Assembly: GCA_030015575.1 (NCBI GenBank)
Contig: JASDDO010000006.1
Span: 208,573,632 to 208,637,631, forward strand
Reading direction: 5' to 3'
Length of the DNA: 64,000 nucleotides
Origin: Agapanthus africanus
Lineage: Eukaryota; Streptophyta; Magnoliopsida; Asparagales; Amaryllidaceae
Shown here one piece after another: positions 21,352 to 34,080 of the stretch (positions are counted from its first letter, which is position 1; the number at the start of each line of letters is the position of its first letter). Under the pieces are notes generated by a model. That model saw nothing but the letters and a program-made list of their open reading frames with translations, was not told where the DNA came from and ran no database searches. The position numbers and the translations under genes are program-made.

Positions 21352-22887
21352 CTTGAATACTATTGACTACCCATATGAAACGACGGAGGGCTACGAATGG
21401 TTTCTGGCGAAAACCTTTAACGTAATGAACTTGATATCGTTGAAGGAACGGATAGCTTTTTAGAAAATATAGTGACGAAAACCTTTACTAAAGAGGTCAC
21501 TCCCGGTGAAGGGAACTCGGCTCTTTCCCCGTAGAATGGGGTGCAGGATATTCCAAATGAATACCACGATGCAAAGCAAAAGTAATCAGCTATAGTGAAG
21601 TTAATGCCCTGACGCAAACTTCTGTCCAAGGGGTCACTCCCGGTGAAGGGATCTCGGCCCTTGCCTCATCGACTGAGGAGCAGGATATTCCAAAAGAATA
21701 CCGCGATGCAAAACAAAAGTGAACGTCCTTGCAATAACAGCTTTTTGAAAAGTGTTCCAACAACATCAGAATAGGTTTGTTTAACTTGCATTGATCCGAA
21801 TCAACGCAGACCCATCAATTAAACACACCACAAAGAACGAAAATATACTGACGTACGTATATGCCATCCGCATTCGCCACTGGGTCCCGTCATCACTCGT
21901 TAGGTTAACTTACTAACGACAGAGCGGGGACTGGACTAGCGCGGATGAAAAACATATACAACATCTACTAATATATATACCAATATATTATATTTCGCTC
22001 AAGGCGTGAATAAAATGCAACATCACAGAAATGTACAGCATCACAGAACAATACAGATATCTGGGATCCCCGGGTTTCACAGAGCCACTACTGAAACCCG
22101 ACGTTCCCCTGGTCGTGTGGATAGCCTGTGCAATGAAATCCTAGACCCCTACGGGCGCGGCAAGTCACCCGCCAAAAACTTGAAGCGAGGCAGCCCCCTT
22201 CAGCACCGTGAATGGACCACCCAGCACTTCACGGAATCCGGTAACTTGGGCACCCCTCCTGGGTCAACCTGTACCCCCTACGAGTGCGGCGAATAGCCCA
22301 CCAATCCTAGAGTGAAGCCCCCTCCGTCCCAATGCCATGAGATGCGGGCCCGTTGCCCTCTAGAACCCGGCTATCCGTGCACCCCTCCGCGGGGTAATCC
22401 TAGTACAGAAAGTAAAATATACATACACCGGGTACATCGACCGCAACCAGGTCGTGCCCCAAAAGAATAATACAAACAGGCAGTGACGGCAGTCCACATG
22501 TCGGACGCTCGCCCCGCAATATCAAATGTACATAATACAACAACACTGTACTAGCATTGCATCCAGGCTATCCCCCACGACCGATCCACAACAACACAGC
22601 ATAAACATAGAATATCAACGCGAAAGTCACGTTCGCAAATCCGTCTAACCGAGCTATAGCAGCTAGACAGGATTTACCGATCAAGTGACATTCACGGTCG
22701 CAGATATAAAGTAAATACTGTGAAAAATGTGTTTAAAATTTTCCGATTGACCAAAAATTAACAGGTGGGCCCCCAAGCAAAACTGTAGCACTCACAGAAA
22801 TAATTGGCCCAATTTTAATATTCCAGAAACCCTAAAATCACCCCAGAAGCCCACTGGAGAAATTTGACCAATTGACCATATCATAGT

Positions 22888-22936
22888 GCGGCGGAACCGC
22901 GGCCGGAGGTGGGAATTGGCCGCGCTTCCGCGCTCC
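22888..22936 (-). repeat. GC-rich dyad module in B leader
   Basis: GCGGCGGAACCGCGGCC followed after a spacer by GGCCGCGCTTCCGCGC, mutually complementary. It lies about 200 nt inside the primer-binding site on the minus strand. Confidence 0.85.
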
Positions 22937-23133
22937 ACTTAGCAGATCAATTTGTCGAATTTTCCCAGATCTCTTAGAATTTCATGTACATCATTCTGAG
23001 ACCACCTGAAAAATTTTTAGACGACAAAAAATTTCAACAGAAACTGATGTGAAGGAAAAATACGGTTTTTGGAATTTTGGTCGATCGGAACTGAAAAACA
23101 CATTACACAAAGCTAGACTATGTTAATGGCGAG

Positions 23134-23145
23134 GCTCTGATACCA
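23134..23145 (-). other. Primer-binding site of element B
   Basis: The minus strand reads TGGTATCAGAGC one base inside the 5' LTR, complementary to initiator tRNA-Met. It sets the orientation of B. Confidence 0.95.
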
Positions 23146-23146
23146 C

Positions 23147-25361
23147 TGTAAGTGCACGGCGGCGCCCCGGCCGTCAATCCGACGCCGGAATGCGGAAGCG
23201 GTGATAAACTTTAAATTTTGCGGACTTAGCAAACCGGCACCACCGCGCACTAAACCCCGGATCGTGCCATTAAACTAGTCTAAGCTAACAAGAGGAAAGG
23301 TTAGAGATATACCGACTGATCCGAGTCCTCCGGTCTTCTCGTCGTCGTCCCGATCTCCTGCGGAATGTCCGGTCTCCACCTCGTCGCCGGAAGGGCACCA
23401 CGTAGCCGGATTCTTTTACGGGCTCCCGCCTCTATACCGAGGCAACTCGGGCGCGAAGTTGGCTAGCCGACGCGTCCAAGATTTGCTGTAGAATAATGTA
23501 GTAGCCAGGTCTCTTTAGGGGTTTATGAGGTTGCCATTTTGGAGGAATTATCATAAGAATATTCATGGATACTTGCTAAGAAAAATGAGCATCATTGGAA
23601 ATGAGCTCGGCCAGCAGAGAATGAAAGTGCTCTCTGGAAGAAAAATGTGAAGTAAGCATGAATTAAAATCATGCTTCCAAAATGAAATTCCCACACTCAG
23701 AAACAAAATCCTCCATCAACTATTTAACCTCCAGCACACACATTTATAATTCATTCCTTACTAAAGGAAATTAATCCACACAATTAAACAATACACACTC
23801 CATACATCAAACAGTGGCCGGCCAAATCCAATTTCCACTCAAACAGTGGCCGGCCCCACCACTAAACCCATACCCATTCAAGTCTAAAATTAATGCATCA
23901 TGGAGCAAAGATGCATATCCTATCATAAAGAAAACATTTGCAATAAACCCCCTCCTCAAGGTGTTATTTGCTAACTTGCAAATAACCCCCTCCATCGGAA
24001 AAGTCCGGCCGGGAAAGAACAAAGGAAAACCGGCCGGAACGGAATGCAAACTGGCAACCCCAGAAAACTGTTCCCATAATAAATTACAGGAAAACCCCGA
24101 TACTGTGCATACACACCCGCATTTGTATTTCGACCGAAATACAAATGTAAAGAGACAAAACTACACTATCAAATACTAAGATCCGGCTTAAGCCAAAGCC
24201 GGCTAGTAAAAAACCGTCCGATCACGATCCGTGCAATACCACACATATCTGATCGAACCCTGCCATATCTCCATACGGCCTTTACAGCGTTTCGCCCGAA
24301 AGCCTGAGTAACTGAAAGTGTGGTGGACTCTAAAAACTCGTCAATACTATGGCTGTGGATTTAACCACCAGCACGTCAGAGGTATAAGCCAATACGTGAC
24401 GGGCCACCAGCTATTGACTAAAAGGGACGTCGATGAGCGAACTCATCCTGACACCCTACTGAGCCTGTCAGTGACAATATCCGTACAGTCCGGTCCGTTC
24501 GTCTATGAGCATCGCATGTCGGGCCTTGGGGGTTGGTAAAATTCAGACCCCCAAAAGCGGTACAAGTCGTGTCGGAGTGTAGCCCAGAACACCCTGAGAT
24601 ACTACTGGAATACCTACCAGTAAATCTCCTGCCTTGGCCAAGGTCTTCGTGTAATGGCTCTCCCAGACACAGCGCGACCTCACCCCCAATACCGGGAGAG
24701 ACGAACCCCTGAAGATCCGCTCACTGCCTCCATGTGGCTCGGGACTGTACCCAACTAAAACCTGTTTGCACGACTCCTTTGAGCCGTGGTAGGGTAGTAA
24801 TCAAAGCACAGTGGGAACTCACACGAGACAAATGACGATCCCCAGGTCGATGAACTAACCTGTACACATGTCACCTGGGAACTGCTATCTGACGTCAGGT
24901 ATAAGACCAACTAGCATGTTCTCGGCGAGTCCTGTCCGGTGTACTCATAACCCAATGAGCACTTGTATACATCTTAGGTGAACCAACTGACACCAGTGGC
25001 TTGTGAGACCGGCCACCGCCCCTCGTCGGGGTCTCGTATACACTAGTCTACTCTGGAGAATCGATGCCCTGTCTCGAAACTCCTACGACTAGGGACCTTT
25101 TAAGGATGTGCTTATAGACTCCAGCTCTCACTTATATGATCGCCCTCATACTGCTGGCAGTCAAGCAAGAATCCTAGGGGCTCTATCAACGTGCAATAGC
25201 GACATGTCAGGTCGCCTAAAGCATTACACGATGATAAAGGTAAACCAGATAGCATACTATCATCACGAGTAAGACTGTCCTACCGGGATAGGTCCTCCCT
25301 CAATCATTGCAATCACGTGCCTGTGATCCAATAATTGACTCTGAGGGCACTATCTCCAACA
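23147..25361 (-). repeat. 5' LTR of Copia element B
   Basis: 2,215 bp, nearly identical to 15324-17542. Ends at CTCCAACA, followed by the duplication ACATG (25362-25366). Confidence 0.95.
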
Positions 25362-26205
25362 ACATGGTGGGGCCCGGAGGTACCCCGGGGCAAGACGATT
25401 GATGGACCTTGCCGATTGAGCCTGTTAGGGGAACCATACCATCCGGTGACATTACCTATGACTCGGCGGTTATCATAGGAATACCGACGAGAGTCATGTG
25501 CGTATGGATACGTCGAAAGGCAAGGGTCAGAGCTAGGCACTCGAGCTTTCGATATAGAGTATGATACGTACCTATCAGGGGGCCAGTCTTGGTGACAGCA
25601 CCTGATAGATCAGCATTTCTGTGTCGATGCTTGACATATTGGTTTCATGATATTTCTTTTTACTCCTAAGTATATATAACAGTGGAATGGGACGCTGTTA
25701 TATATGCCTTTACACCAATATTAGTGGAATGGGACGCTAATATATGTGTGTTGATATCAATTCATATACATCATCATATTTATTCATGCAAATATACCTA
25801 GGTTATAAGAGATTCACTTGATATTGGATTTAGGACATATGACATTTACTTGATATTGTACATAAAGAATATATGAGATTCACTTGATTTTGTACATTCA
25901 GGATATAGGAGATTTATTCGATATTGTAAATTAAGGATTTATGAGACTTATATGATAAGAGAGCCAATTTGGGGGCTGATTTGAGGAAATTGGGATTTGG
26001 ATTGTCTTGATGGATTGTGATCCTACCACGATGTCAGGATTCCGTGGAAATGACATATTTCATTCCATACTGCACATTTATTGTTTATGCACTGTTTCAT
26101 GTATTAGTAGTACCTGTTAGAGTATCTTTCATGACTCTTGCATTTACATACCTTTCTTATATGCATTGCTTCATGTGTAGTTGTACGTCGAAAGGCGAGA
26201 GTCGT
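25362..26205 (+). repeat. 3' LTR of Gypsy element I, right part
   Basis: After the ACATG duplication copy, the I LTR resumes: TGGTGGGGCCCGGAGGTACC and onward to the TACCGACGAGAGTC region match the reverse complement of E3 at 54100-54280. It is cut short near 26205, where a truncated Copia LTR (F) starts. The last few hundred bp expected from E are missing. Confidence 0.75.
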
Positions 26206-27167
26206 ACGTTGGTACGTTCAGGGGTCAGATTAAATATGTGTACGGGATACACGAATTTTAATCCGGCGGTTGATAATACTAGCCGGCTTAATCCGCTTAT
26301 GATTAAGCCGGATTATTAAATCAGGTTTTTATTTAATATTTTATATATGTATAATGATACATATATTTTAGTATTATTTTTTACTATTCATTTTCTCTCT
26401 TTGGTGCTATCCGTATTTTTATACGGATACGCATATACGTAGCGATACATATACCATGTGAAGTATTCCGTATTTATACGCTGGAATTTCATGAATGAGA
26501 AGATTCTCTTTCTAACGCTTCTAGAAGAAGGACACATCATATTTGATTTTCTTTTTAGAAAATTAAATGGAAATGAGGTGTAAACTGAGAAATTATGAAG
26601 CATGGTTCTTTGCATGTAGAGAGATATGGCTTGGGGATTTTATATAGGAAAAATTCATTTGGATGCACTATTGCACCATGGTTGTTAAAAAGCAAGCCAT
26701 TCTAATTTTCTACACTTGATGATTTTTCATCCTTCATGCCTCTTTCTTTATGGTTGCAAGTGAGAGCAACCATTCTATCTTCTCCTCTTCTCCTTCTTAT
26801 TCCTTTTGCTCGCTTGAGCTTGAGAAAAAGAGAGAAATTTTTCATAAAATATTCTTACATCACCGACCATCCACACCTAGAAAGTTTGGATCATCGGTTA
26901 AAGCCTCCTCCACTTTCCCTTGGGTGGATCGTCTTCTGCGAGAGTGGTCGATTTTCAAGTATGATCCCGACGGCTACGAGCTTGGAGGGGTCTTCCTTAA
27001 TTAGGTAGAAACGTGACAAAGGTTGTAGTTTCTCATCCCTTGCACTCTAAGTTAACTAGATTAGGTTAATGGACCGTATCCAGGGTTTTACGGGTGCTGG
27101 CGTAAAATTTTTGTTTTCGCTTTCGCCTCGGCCGCGGCTTCCGCAACACGGGCACCGAAACCCAACA
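26206..27167 (+). repeat. Truncated 5' LTR of F (3' portion)
   Basis: Contains the paired block ACTAGCCGGCTTAATCC with GATTAAGCCGG (26278-26312), seen in the A, B and C LTRs, and ends CCCAACA right at the primer-binding site. The first half of the LTR is absent, with no TG terminus on the left, so this is a deletion or recombination junction rather than an insertion end. Confidence 0.75.
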
Positions 27168-27179
27168 TGGTATCAGAGC
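27168..27179 (+). other. Primer-binding site of element F
   Basis: TGGTATCAGAGC directly after the LTR end, without the one-base spacer seen in A, B, C and D. Confidence 0.9.
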
Positions 27180-27997
27180 CATTCTATAAACCTTAACTAG
27201 CTAGTTTGCACTAGTTTAGAGTTTCGATCGACGGAATTTTCCGATTCGTATTTTCATTTCATTGCCTTCTGTTCGAATTTTGAAGATGTTCAAATAATTG
27301 TTCAGGTTACATTGAAATTATGTGCGAGAAAAACTAGAGGCCAGAAAAAAAATTAGGCACACGAGCCCAAAATTTGGCCCCTGAACCGCCGCCAAATATG
27401 CCATTTGTCCACGGTTCCACGGTCAAATTTAGGTCGTTGTGCCCCAAATTTTTTCTGGTACTCTAGGATATGGAAATGTGATTTTTGGGATATTTAGTTT
27501 TGGCCAGATTTGTTTGAGTACTGGTTTGTATTTGGGGCCAATGAGGAAATTTTTAATCGATCAAAATTTTGAATTCGTGGTTTTTAGTGCGTTTGTTAGT
27601 TTCTGCGACCGTGAATATCACAGTGCGGTACAATCCGATAGGTTTCTATATGTACAATCAGACGGGTTAACGAACATGATATTCATGTTGATGTTCTGTG
27701 TTGCACTAATATTATGGATGGATTGGCGTGATAGATAGCCTTGTGTGTAATGTTAGATGTACAGTTCATATTTATTTGTATATTCATTATTGCGGGACGA
27801 GCGTCTGATATATGGACTGCCATTCTACCAGTTTGAATATTCTTTTATTGGGGCACGGCCGGGTTGAGGTCGATGTCACCGTTGTATATATATTTTCTTT
27901 TCTATACTAGGATTACCTCCCAGAGGAATGCTCGAATAGTTGGGTTCTATAGGGAAACGGGCCCGCATCTCGTTGCGTTGAGACCGGGGGGCCTAAC
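27180..27997 (+). other. Leader of F, first part
   Basis: Non-coding. The weakest copy of the GC-rich dyad is at 27381-27424 (CTGAACCGCCGCC with CCACGGTTCCACGG). The region 27780-27960 matches the C leader at 57850-58030 (GCGGGACGAGCGTC, GGGGCACGGCCGGGTTGAGG). CTAAC at 27993-27997 is the left duplication of E. Confidence 0.75.
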
Positions 27998-29621
27998 TGT
28001 CAAGACCCGAAAAGTACGGAACATGACCGGCACTCAAATTATGAAACGTCTCGAGGCGTACGTAATCTATGTAAGCCAAAACCCAGAAATCCAAAACAAG
28101 TAAAGCAGTAGAGTGAAGGAAAACCCAATTTAAATCAAGTAGTTTAACAACATAATCCGAATATGCATTTTTAAAATCACATGTCTTTTCTAAAAATTTC
28201 GGCAGAGTTTCCTTTGTAAATACTGGCCCCGAACGGGGTACAACATGATAAATATATACATGAATGAAAAAGGCATCCCCAAGCAGGAGCTAGCTCTTCG
28301 TCAATCGACGGACAAACCACACAGTGCAATATATTATACAACGCCGAAAGGCGAGGATCAAAACTCAAAATGAACTCAAACAGCATGAAATCCATAATAA
28401 TACAACGCGCGAATCTAAGGTCAAAAAATAAACATCACCAGTCTGCTAAGTCAATAAAATATACATTTCTGGTTGATGGAGTTTACTAGATACAATGAAT
28501 AAAATAAAGTACAATAGTGGTCATGATGCGAGTGAACCCACCTACCAAAGCAAATCACCCAGAAAGGAAGCAGTGTGCCAACAAAGCCATAAAGAAACCT
28601 GTACGGTAAAACCTGCAAGAAACTGTGGCACAACGGGGGTGAGTTGCCAACTCGTGAGTAGAAAACATCTACGAGTAGAAATTGCATTTATAACGCTATC
28701 CTAGGTCATATCAAGTAATATACTCAAATAAACATCCTGGTCCATCTATGTATGAGTGTAATACTACATGTTCGTGTTAGTACCTCAGATAGCAACATAT
28801 CAGATATATGATGTGTGAATGCATGGAGAATGGAAACAGAATACATCATGAATGATACAACTGTTTTATTTATTTTAATGAGATTTCTGTATGTATATAA
28901 ATCGCGTATCATCAATGAAATCGACATATTAAACAGTGTCCAGTATCGACACAAAAAATAAATCTCAGTATCTCAATACCTCAGGCTCCGGCTATCCGGA
29001 CTGGCCTGTAACATCAAATCTCAATATCTCAGTGTCTTAAGTCTCAATAGCTCAATACCTCGGGCTCCGTCAGTCCGAATCAGCCCATATCATCAATCAT
29101 ACAACCACGAACGGTATCCTCTGGATATCCTCCGTGCCAGGTAAAATCACCGGTAGGAAGTCTGCCTTTGCCAGGCTCATCATCTACACCTCGAGCTTCT
29201 TGCCCTAAGGTATCTTAACGGGTCCACCATGTACCCGAGACGGTTCATCCAACTCCTCGAATCGGGTCACGAAAACATCTCAGAACCGAGAAAACATCTT
29301 GGTGGACAATACTCAACATATCAAGGAAAACCGCATTTTTCTCTTAAAAATAATTCATCAGTTTTACAAAACATTCACATGCGGTTTCCAAATCCAGAAA
29401 ATATCAAGAATAATCCGAAATCATCAAGTCACCATGTCAATAACAATGAAAACCGGCATAAATCTCCATAATACTGCATAACCAATGAATACATGAATGC
29501 ATCTGATATCATGCAATGAATGCAATAGTTAAACTAGCACATGAAAGCTATAACGTATTGCAACTATCAACTTAGCAAGCTATGTCAAAGAATAGTATTT
29601 TTCTAAAGTGTACGTGTGGCA

Positions 29622-29687
29622 ATTACCGATGATGATGTGTGTGAGCCGGCAAGCAAGTGTATGTGGATCATACGCATCATCGGTAAT
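29622..29687 (-). ncRNA. Covarying LTR hairpin, copy in E 3' LTR
   Basis: ATTACCGATGATG (29622-29634) pairs perfectly with CATCATCGGTAAT (29675-29687), 13 bp around a 40-nt loop. Flanking sequence is shared with I and E3. Confidence 0.75.
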
Positions 29688-30804
29688 GATGCTAGTGTCC
29701 TGACAGCAGGGTTTCATGATGAGTATAGATAACATATGTACAAGCATGCAATGCGATGAAACATCATGAAATGTACAGAAAGTCATGTAGTAACAGCAAG
29801 ACTGAAAATATTCCTACCCAATATACGAGTCATATAGTTTGGGATATAAACATACTCACGATTTTCCATTTTTTAAAAAGAGTATGACTCGAGCCCAGTC
29901 AAAAGGGTAAGGGAATCCGCCTAAGTCTGAGTCGATCTATATATACATACCTAGTAGGCGGTGATCTCGCCTCAACAGTATCACGTACAATACAATAAAT
30001 TATATGACATTCTCGAGTCAAGAGTGCGGATCTATCCTCACAACTATATCTCGTACGGTAAATCTATCGTACGGCATCCCAAATCTGGGTACGGGTCAAA
30101 TATCATATTTATCTCATTATTCATCTGATAACCACATCATCACATATCGTGAGAAGGGGGTACTGATCTAAGTCTAGTACACTACTAATATCATCGACAC
30201 TAATCATGATATGGCTACTGATCTACAGCCTCATACAATCTGGTGTCATCCATACTTATCATCATATAGAAGTATACATCGCCCAAGCGATCCATTATAA
30301 TATCTTAACATATCATACCTCATATCTCAATATATAACTCGTCAACTATCATAATATATCATCAACATAGTATCGTCATCCAACGACCTGCTATAACATC
30401 ATGACTTATCTCGGTCGCACCTTAATTATCTCATGGCATCATGCCCGATCAGATCGACTCATTCCCAAGTATCATATAACATTCTCATCATCCAAGCATA
30501 TGAATATACCAATATAAATATGTCCCCAATACGCACAAGGATATCAATGTATGCGAGTATGTTCATGTGCGTGTATGCAAATCTTTACTCTAGAGTTTCG
30601 GGACTAAGAAATCGACTAGAGTCCTTTCATCCATACTCGCTAACACTAATCCCTAACCTCCAAAAGCTTTCTTGCGAAGGCTCATATCACATCCTAACAT
30701 ATAAAGGTATATATATCGTATCCCATCATATAATTTCTTACAACTTTGCGGGGGTGCTATACGCCATCCACCTGAATTCTCCCCGTAGATATAAATCTAC
30801 TCAC

Positions 30805-30873
30805 CTTGCTTCTTGTGTGCTGATGCCAATGTCGCCATCTTCATCTTCAACGTCTCGACATCACGTGGGGTAC
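30805..30873 (-). other. Putative 69-nt mini-exon in E 3' LTR
   Basis: Minus strand: an acceptor-like TGTAG at its upstream end (across the D insertion point; compare 41039-41050) and a donor-like GTGAGTAGAT downstream. Element D is inserted exactly at the acceptor, using CCTAC (30873-30877) as its target. Confidence 0.45.
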
Positions 30874-30877
30874 CTAC
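30873..30877. other. Target-site duplication of D, left copy
   Basis: CCTAC, identical to 41039-41043. The uninterrupted site survives in the second E LTR near 48163 as CTTAC with one change. Confidence 0.95.
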
Positions 30878-33045
30878 TGTAGGGTTGCTAGGCACGCGCA
30901 CAAGGGTCTACGAGGCATCAACCATGCCCGAATAAAATTTTAGCCGTGCCGAACAACCCGAATACGGAACTTTAAACTAGAGATTAGGCGATAACTTGCA
31001 TGCTAAACACTTTAACACTAAGTGAGAGGGATTACAACCTTTGTAGATCCGGTCCTTCACTTCATATGCTCCGTGTTGTGGTCCCTTCGCTGCGATCATC
31101 GGGTTCCGGGCTCTCGAGAGGTTCCACGAAGAGAATGACGCAACCATTGCTTCCGATCTTCGATACTACGATGATCTACCTCGAAGTTTCTTTAACACAA
31201 GCTAACACTCATCAAATGATGTGAACACCCTCATCTAAATGGCAAGTGAAGATGAGAATGATGAAGTAGGAATTTTGCTCTATTTATTTATATTTTTCTC
31301 ACATATATCCATCACAAAATCAAAGCTAGAAACCATTTCAAGCTTTTTCATGGAAGAAGATGAAGGAGGAAGAAGAAGCTTAATCCATTTGTGATGAATA
31401 GGAAATAATAAATATGATAGATAAAGCAACCATGGTTCACTTAACCTATGTAGAGAATTGACTAGGGTTAGGATTTTGGGTAAATAAAAGAATGAGTCAT
31501 GAACAAATATCTTTCACAAAACAAAACAAATCCTTCTAGAAACTTCTAGAAAGATTAACCCTAATCCGAACCCTAATCAAGTTTAAACTCCACTAAACGA
31601 GTTGCATTAGTTATCATATCATGTTACAATATTATATATCACATATATAATATTTACCGTAACAAAAGAAAATAATACAATTAACATATATCGCATATAT
31701 ATCAATGTATTATCCTAGTGAGAAAAAGAATCTTTTAGTGAGCAAATATTAGTTAATGCAATTTAATATATCACATATATTATTATACATTAAATTATCG
31801 AATCAACACTTGATCCGACAATCCGGCTATATCGCATATAACCGGCTAATATTTATCCGTACCGATTCATCGAATCAACACTTGATCCGACGACCCGGCT
31901 GATATCAAATATCGCGAGAATATAATACGGTATCACATATCGCATTATCCTCGGTCCCGCACATATCACATATGTGCTTCTACTCCGTTTTGCCTGAGTC
32001 AAGAAACCTCTGTGTAGGACTCTAAAGAATCGTCAATACGCCGGCAGTAGGTGATGATCATATCAAACACCCACAAGCTGCAAGCGGTCAGCTAAACGTA
32101 ACAGCTACCCAGGTATTGAGCGCTCAGAAGATCAACAAGCAAGCCTATACATTCTCCTGTGGATCCATACAGTAACACTCCCGTACAGTCCGGTCTCGTC
32201 GTCTGATATGTTGCATATCTCGCCTAGGGGTGGTAAACGTCAGACCCTAGTAGCTCGATAAGTCGTGTCGATTTGAGGTCTATAACAGTTCGAGAAACTA
32301 CTGATAACACTTACCAGTAAATCTCAGCAACCCTGGCCAGGGATTTCCGGTTATAGCCAATCGAACACAGCACAACATCAACTCCCTATACCGGGAGAGA
32401 CGAATCCCCTCCTATTGCTCATTGCCTCCATATGATTCGGGACTGTACCCAAAAGCCACCTTTTTGCACGCCCTCTTGGACGTGGTATGATGGAAATCAA
32501 AGCACAGTGGGAACCACACAAGACTCTATGACGATCTCGGGTCAACAGACTACTCTGTACCAGTGTCACCGGAGAACTGCCATCTCACGTATGGTATAAT
32601 ACCATCTGGGAGTTCTCGGCGAGTCCGTCCAGTGTACCCAGTCTCCACTGAGCACCCGTACACCATCCTTGATTTCAAACACCGATGGATATGGGATCAT
32701 CCATCGCCCATCATATGGGTCAAGATGCGTATACGCTAGTCTACTCTGGTGCATCGATGCCCTGTCTCGATACACCCTCGACTAGGAACAGTTATAGGAT
32801 GTACTCGCCGACTACCGTGGCCCCACTAGTATGATCTCATCATAGTCCCAGTAGTCGAGTACATATCGTAAGGGCTTTATCAACATGTAACATAGAGACA
32901 ATCAGAGTACATGTTAAGATAAAGTACAACCAGATAGCATACTATCATGTCGAGCAAGAAAGTCCTCCCTATATATGTCCTAGCATCCACTACAATATAC
33001 ATCGTATGTACAGTAATGGCCTCTAGGGCATACATATTACTAACA
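30878..33045 (-). repeat. 3' LTR of Copia element D
   Basis: 2,168 bp, from TGTAGGGTTGC to TACTAACA on the plus strand. The sense start, TGTTAGTAATATGTATGCC, followed by CTAGAGGCCATTAC, recalls Angela-type LTRs. Contains the stem pair CCGGCTATAT and ATATAACCGG near 31821-31846. Confidence 0.95.
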
Positions 33046-33060
33046 ATCTCCCACTTGCAC
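33046..33060 (-). other. Polypurine tract of element D
   Basis: The minus strand reads GTGCAAGTGGGAGAT directly before the 3' LTR, identical to that of B. Confidence 0.9.
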
Positions 33061-34080
33061 TATGGCCATCTGTTATGGTATCGCATACCCAACAATTAGC
33101 TGCGGTTGAAGTATCTCATACTCAACCATCCCGTAAAAGTCTCTACTGGGAAAAAGGCCTTTGTGAGTGGATCCGCGCTGTTGTCCTCTGTGTCTACTCT
33201 CCTAACCTCGATCTCCCTGGAGATCAACCATCTCCATGATCAGGTGATACTGCCTAAGAATTATATCTGGATTTCTGATGGGACGGTAGTTCCTTGGCTA
33301 AAGCCACAACTCCATTGTCACACAATGGTAGGAACGAAGTTCATCTTATGAACTTATATATATCCAGACTTCCTCTTTGGTAGTATCCTTGGTAACGATG
33401 CATCTTGCCTTTAATCGTCTAGTATGTCACGGTATCTAGCTTGGAACTCTTCCAACATACCGTCCCTCCACTGAGGGTATAGACAAGCCTGCGACTGACA
33501 TTCAGTCGTCCTTATCACTCTGGAACCCTTCCAGTGATTCTCCCCAGGATCGATTGATACCATCTCACTACAACTAGTGAGTGTCCTAACATCCATTTAG
33601 ATCTATCTCATAGATCCAAAACCCAGGATTTAGGAGGTATCACCTTGATCCTATATGGAGAATCCTTGTGATAAGCGGAGATTAACCGAGCGTAGCATAG
33701 GAAACTCCTATCCTATCAAGAGTATGTTATCCACGTACTCTACGAGGATCACCACAATACTCTCTACTACCTTTTTGTATATACAAGGTTCATCTACCAT
33801 TTTGATAAAGTCAAACTCTTTGACTACCACATCAAAACAGATGTTCCAACTCCGCGATGCCTGTTTTATCATATAAAACATCTTGCACACGTTTCCGCTT
33901 CTCCCACTGTCTACGAAGCCCTCTGGCTGTGTACTTATAGACGCTCTCTTCTAAACATCATTTAGAAAAGCAGTCATGACACCCAACCACCAGATATCGT
34001 TGTCATGGTATGTAGCCGTGGCAAGTAGGATCTGGATGGACTTAAGCATAGCTTTGAAAGTCTCAACTTTTCCATGTACA
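33061..34080 (-). pseudogene. Copia RT and RNase H remnant of D
   Basis: A 60-residue open stretch (33890-33708, minus) is the RT palm: MIKQASRSWNICFD, DEPCIYKK, and the active site EYVDN at residues 51-55. The usual catalytic motif is YVDD; here the second Asp is Asn (YVDN, codons 33737-33726). Further left, broken frames carry RNase H, ending in an NSADPLTKAF-like motif near 33165-33185. Frameshifts separate the pieces. RT would polymerise the element's cDNA in the virus-like particle; this copy cannot. Confidence 0.8.

Larger units (their letters stand above)
20868..23133 (-). other. Long untranslated leader of element B
   Basis: About 2.3 kb without coding capacity. It holds the three-hairpin array (21142-21351), two copies of a unit around CACTCCCGGTGAAGGGA (21498 and 21634, about 135 bp apart), the conserved block at 21870-21925 (GCATTCGCCACTGGGTCCCG and a TTAGGTTAACTTACTAAC block), and the GC-rich dyad (22888-22936). 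Confidence 0.8.
15324..25361 (-). mobile_element. Element B: complete but degenerate Copia element
   Basis: A 10,038-bp insertion into the I LTR, bounded by a perfect 5-bp duplication ACATG. On the minus strand it runs 5' LTR (25361-23147), primer-binding site, 2.3-kb leader, broken gag/pol, polypurine tract, 3' LTR (17542-15324). I counted about 20 substitutions plus one 4-bp indel between the LTRs (about 0.9 percent), so insertion was recent. The interior, shared with element C, has no intact coding sequence. It must have been copied by proteins from another element (inference). Confidence 0.95.
27998..30877 (-). repeat. 3' LTR of E, left part
   Basis: From TGTCAAGACCC to the CCTAC duplicated by the D insertion. 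Contains the covarying hairpin (29622-29687) and the splice-like segment (30805-30873). The reading frame at 30433-30882 is not a gene. The LTR continues at 41044. Confidence 0.9.

Noticed and set aside
26736..27008. Two overlapping frames of 84-90 residues in the F LTR
   Set aside because: Within LTR sequence, CT-rich, no domain, and overlapping in two frames.
30433..30882. A 149-residue frame on the plus strand
   Set aside because: Antisense to the E LTR, ends in the D LTR, and its counterpart in the other E LTR is not kept open over the same length.
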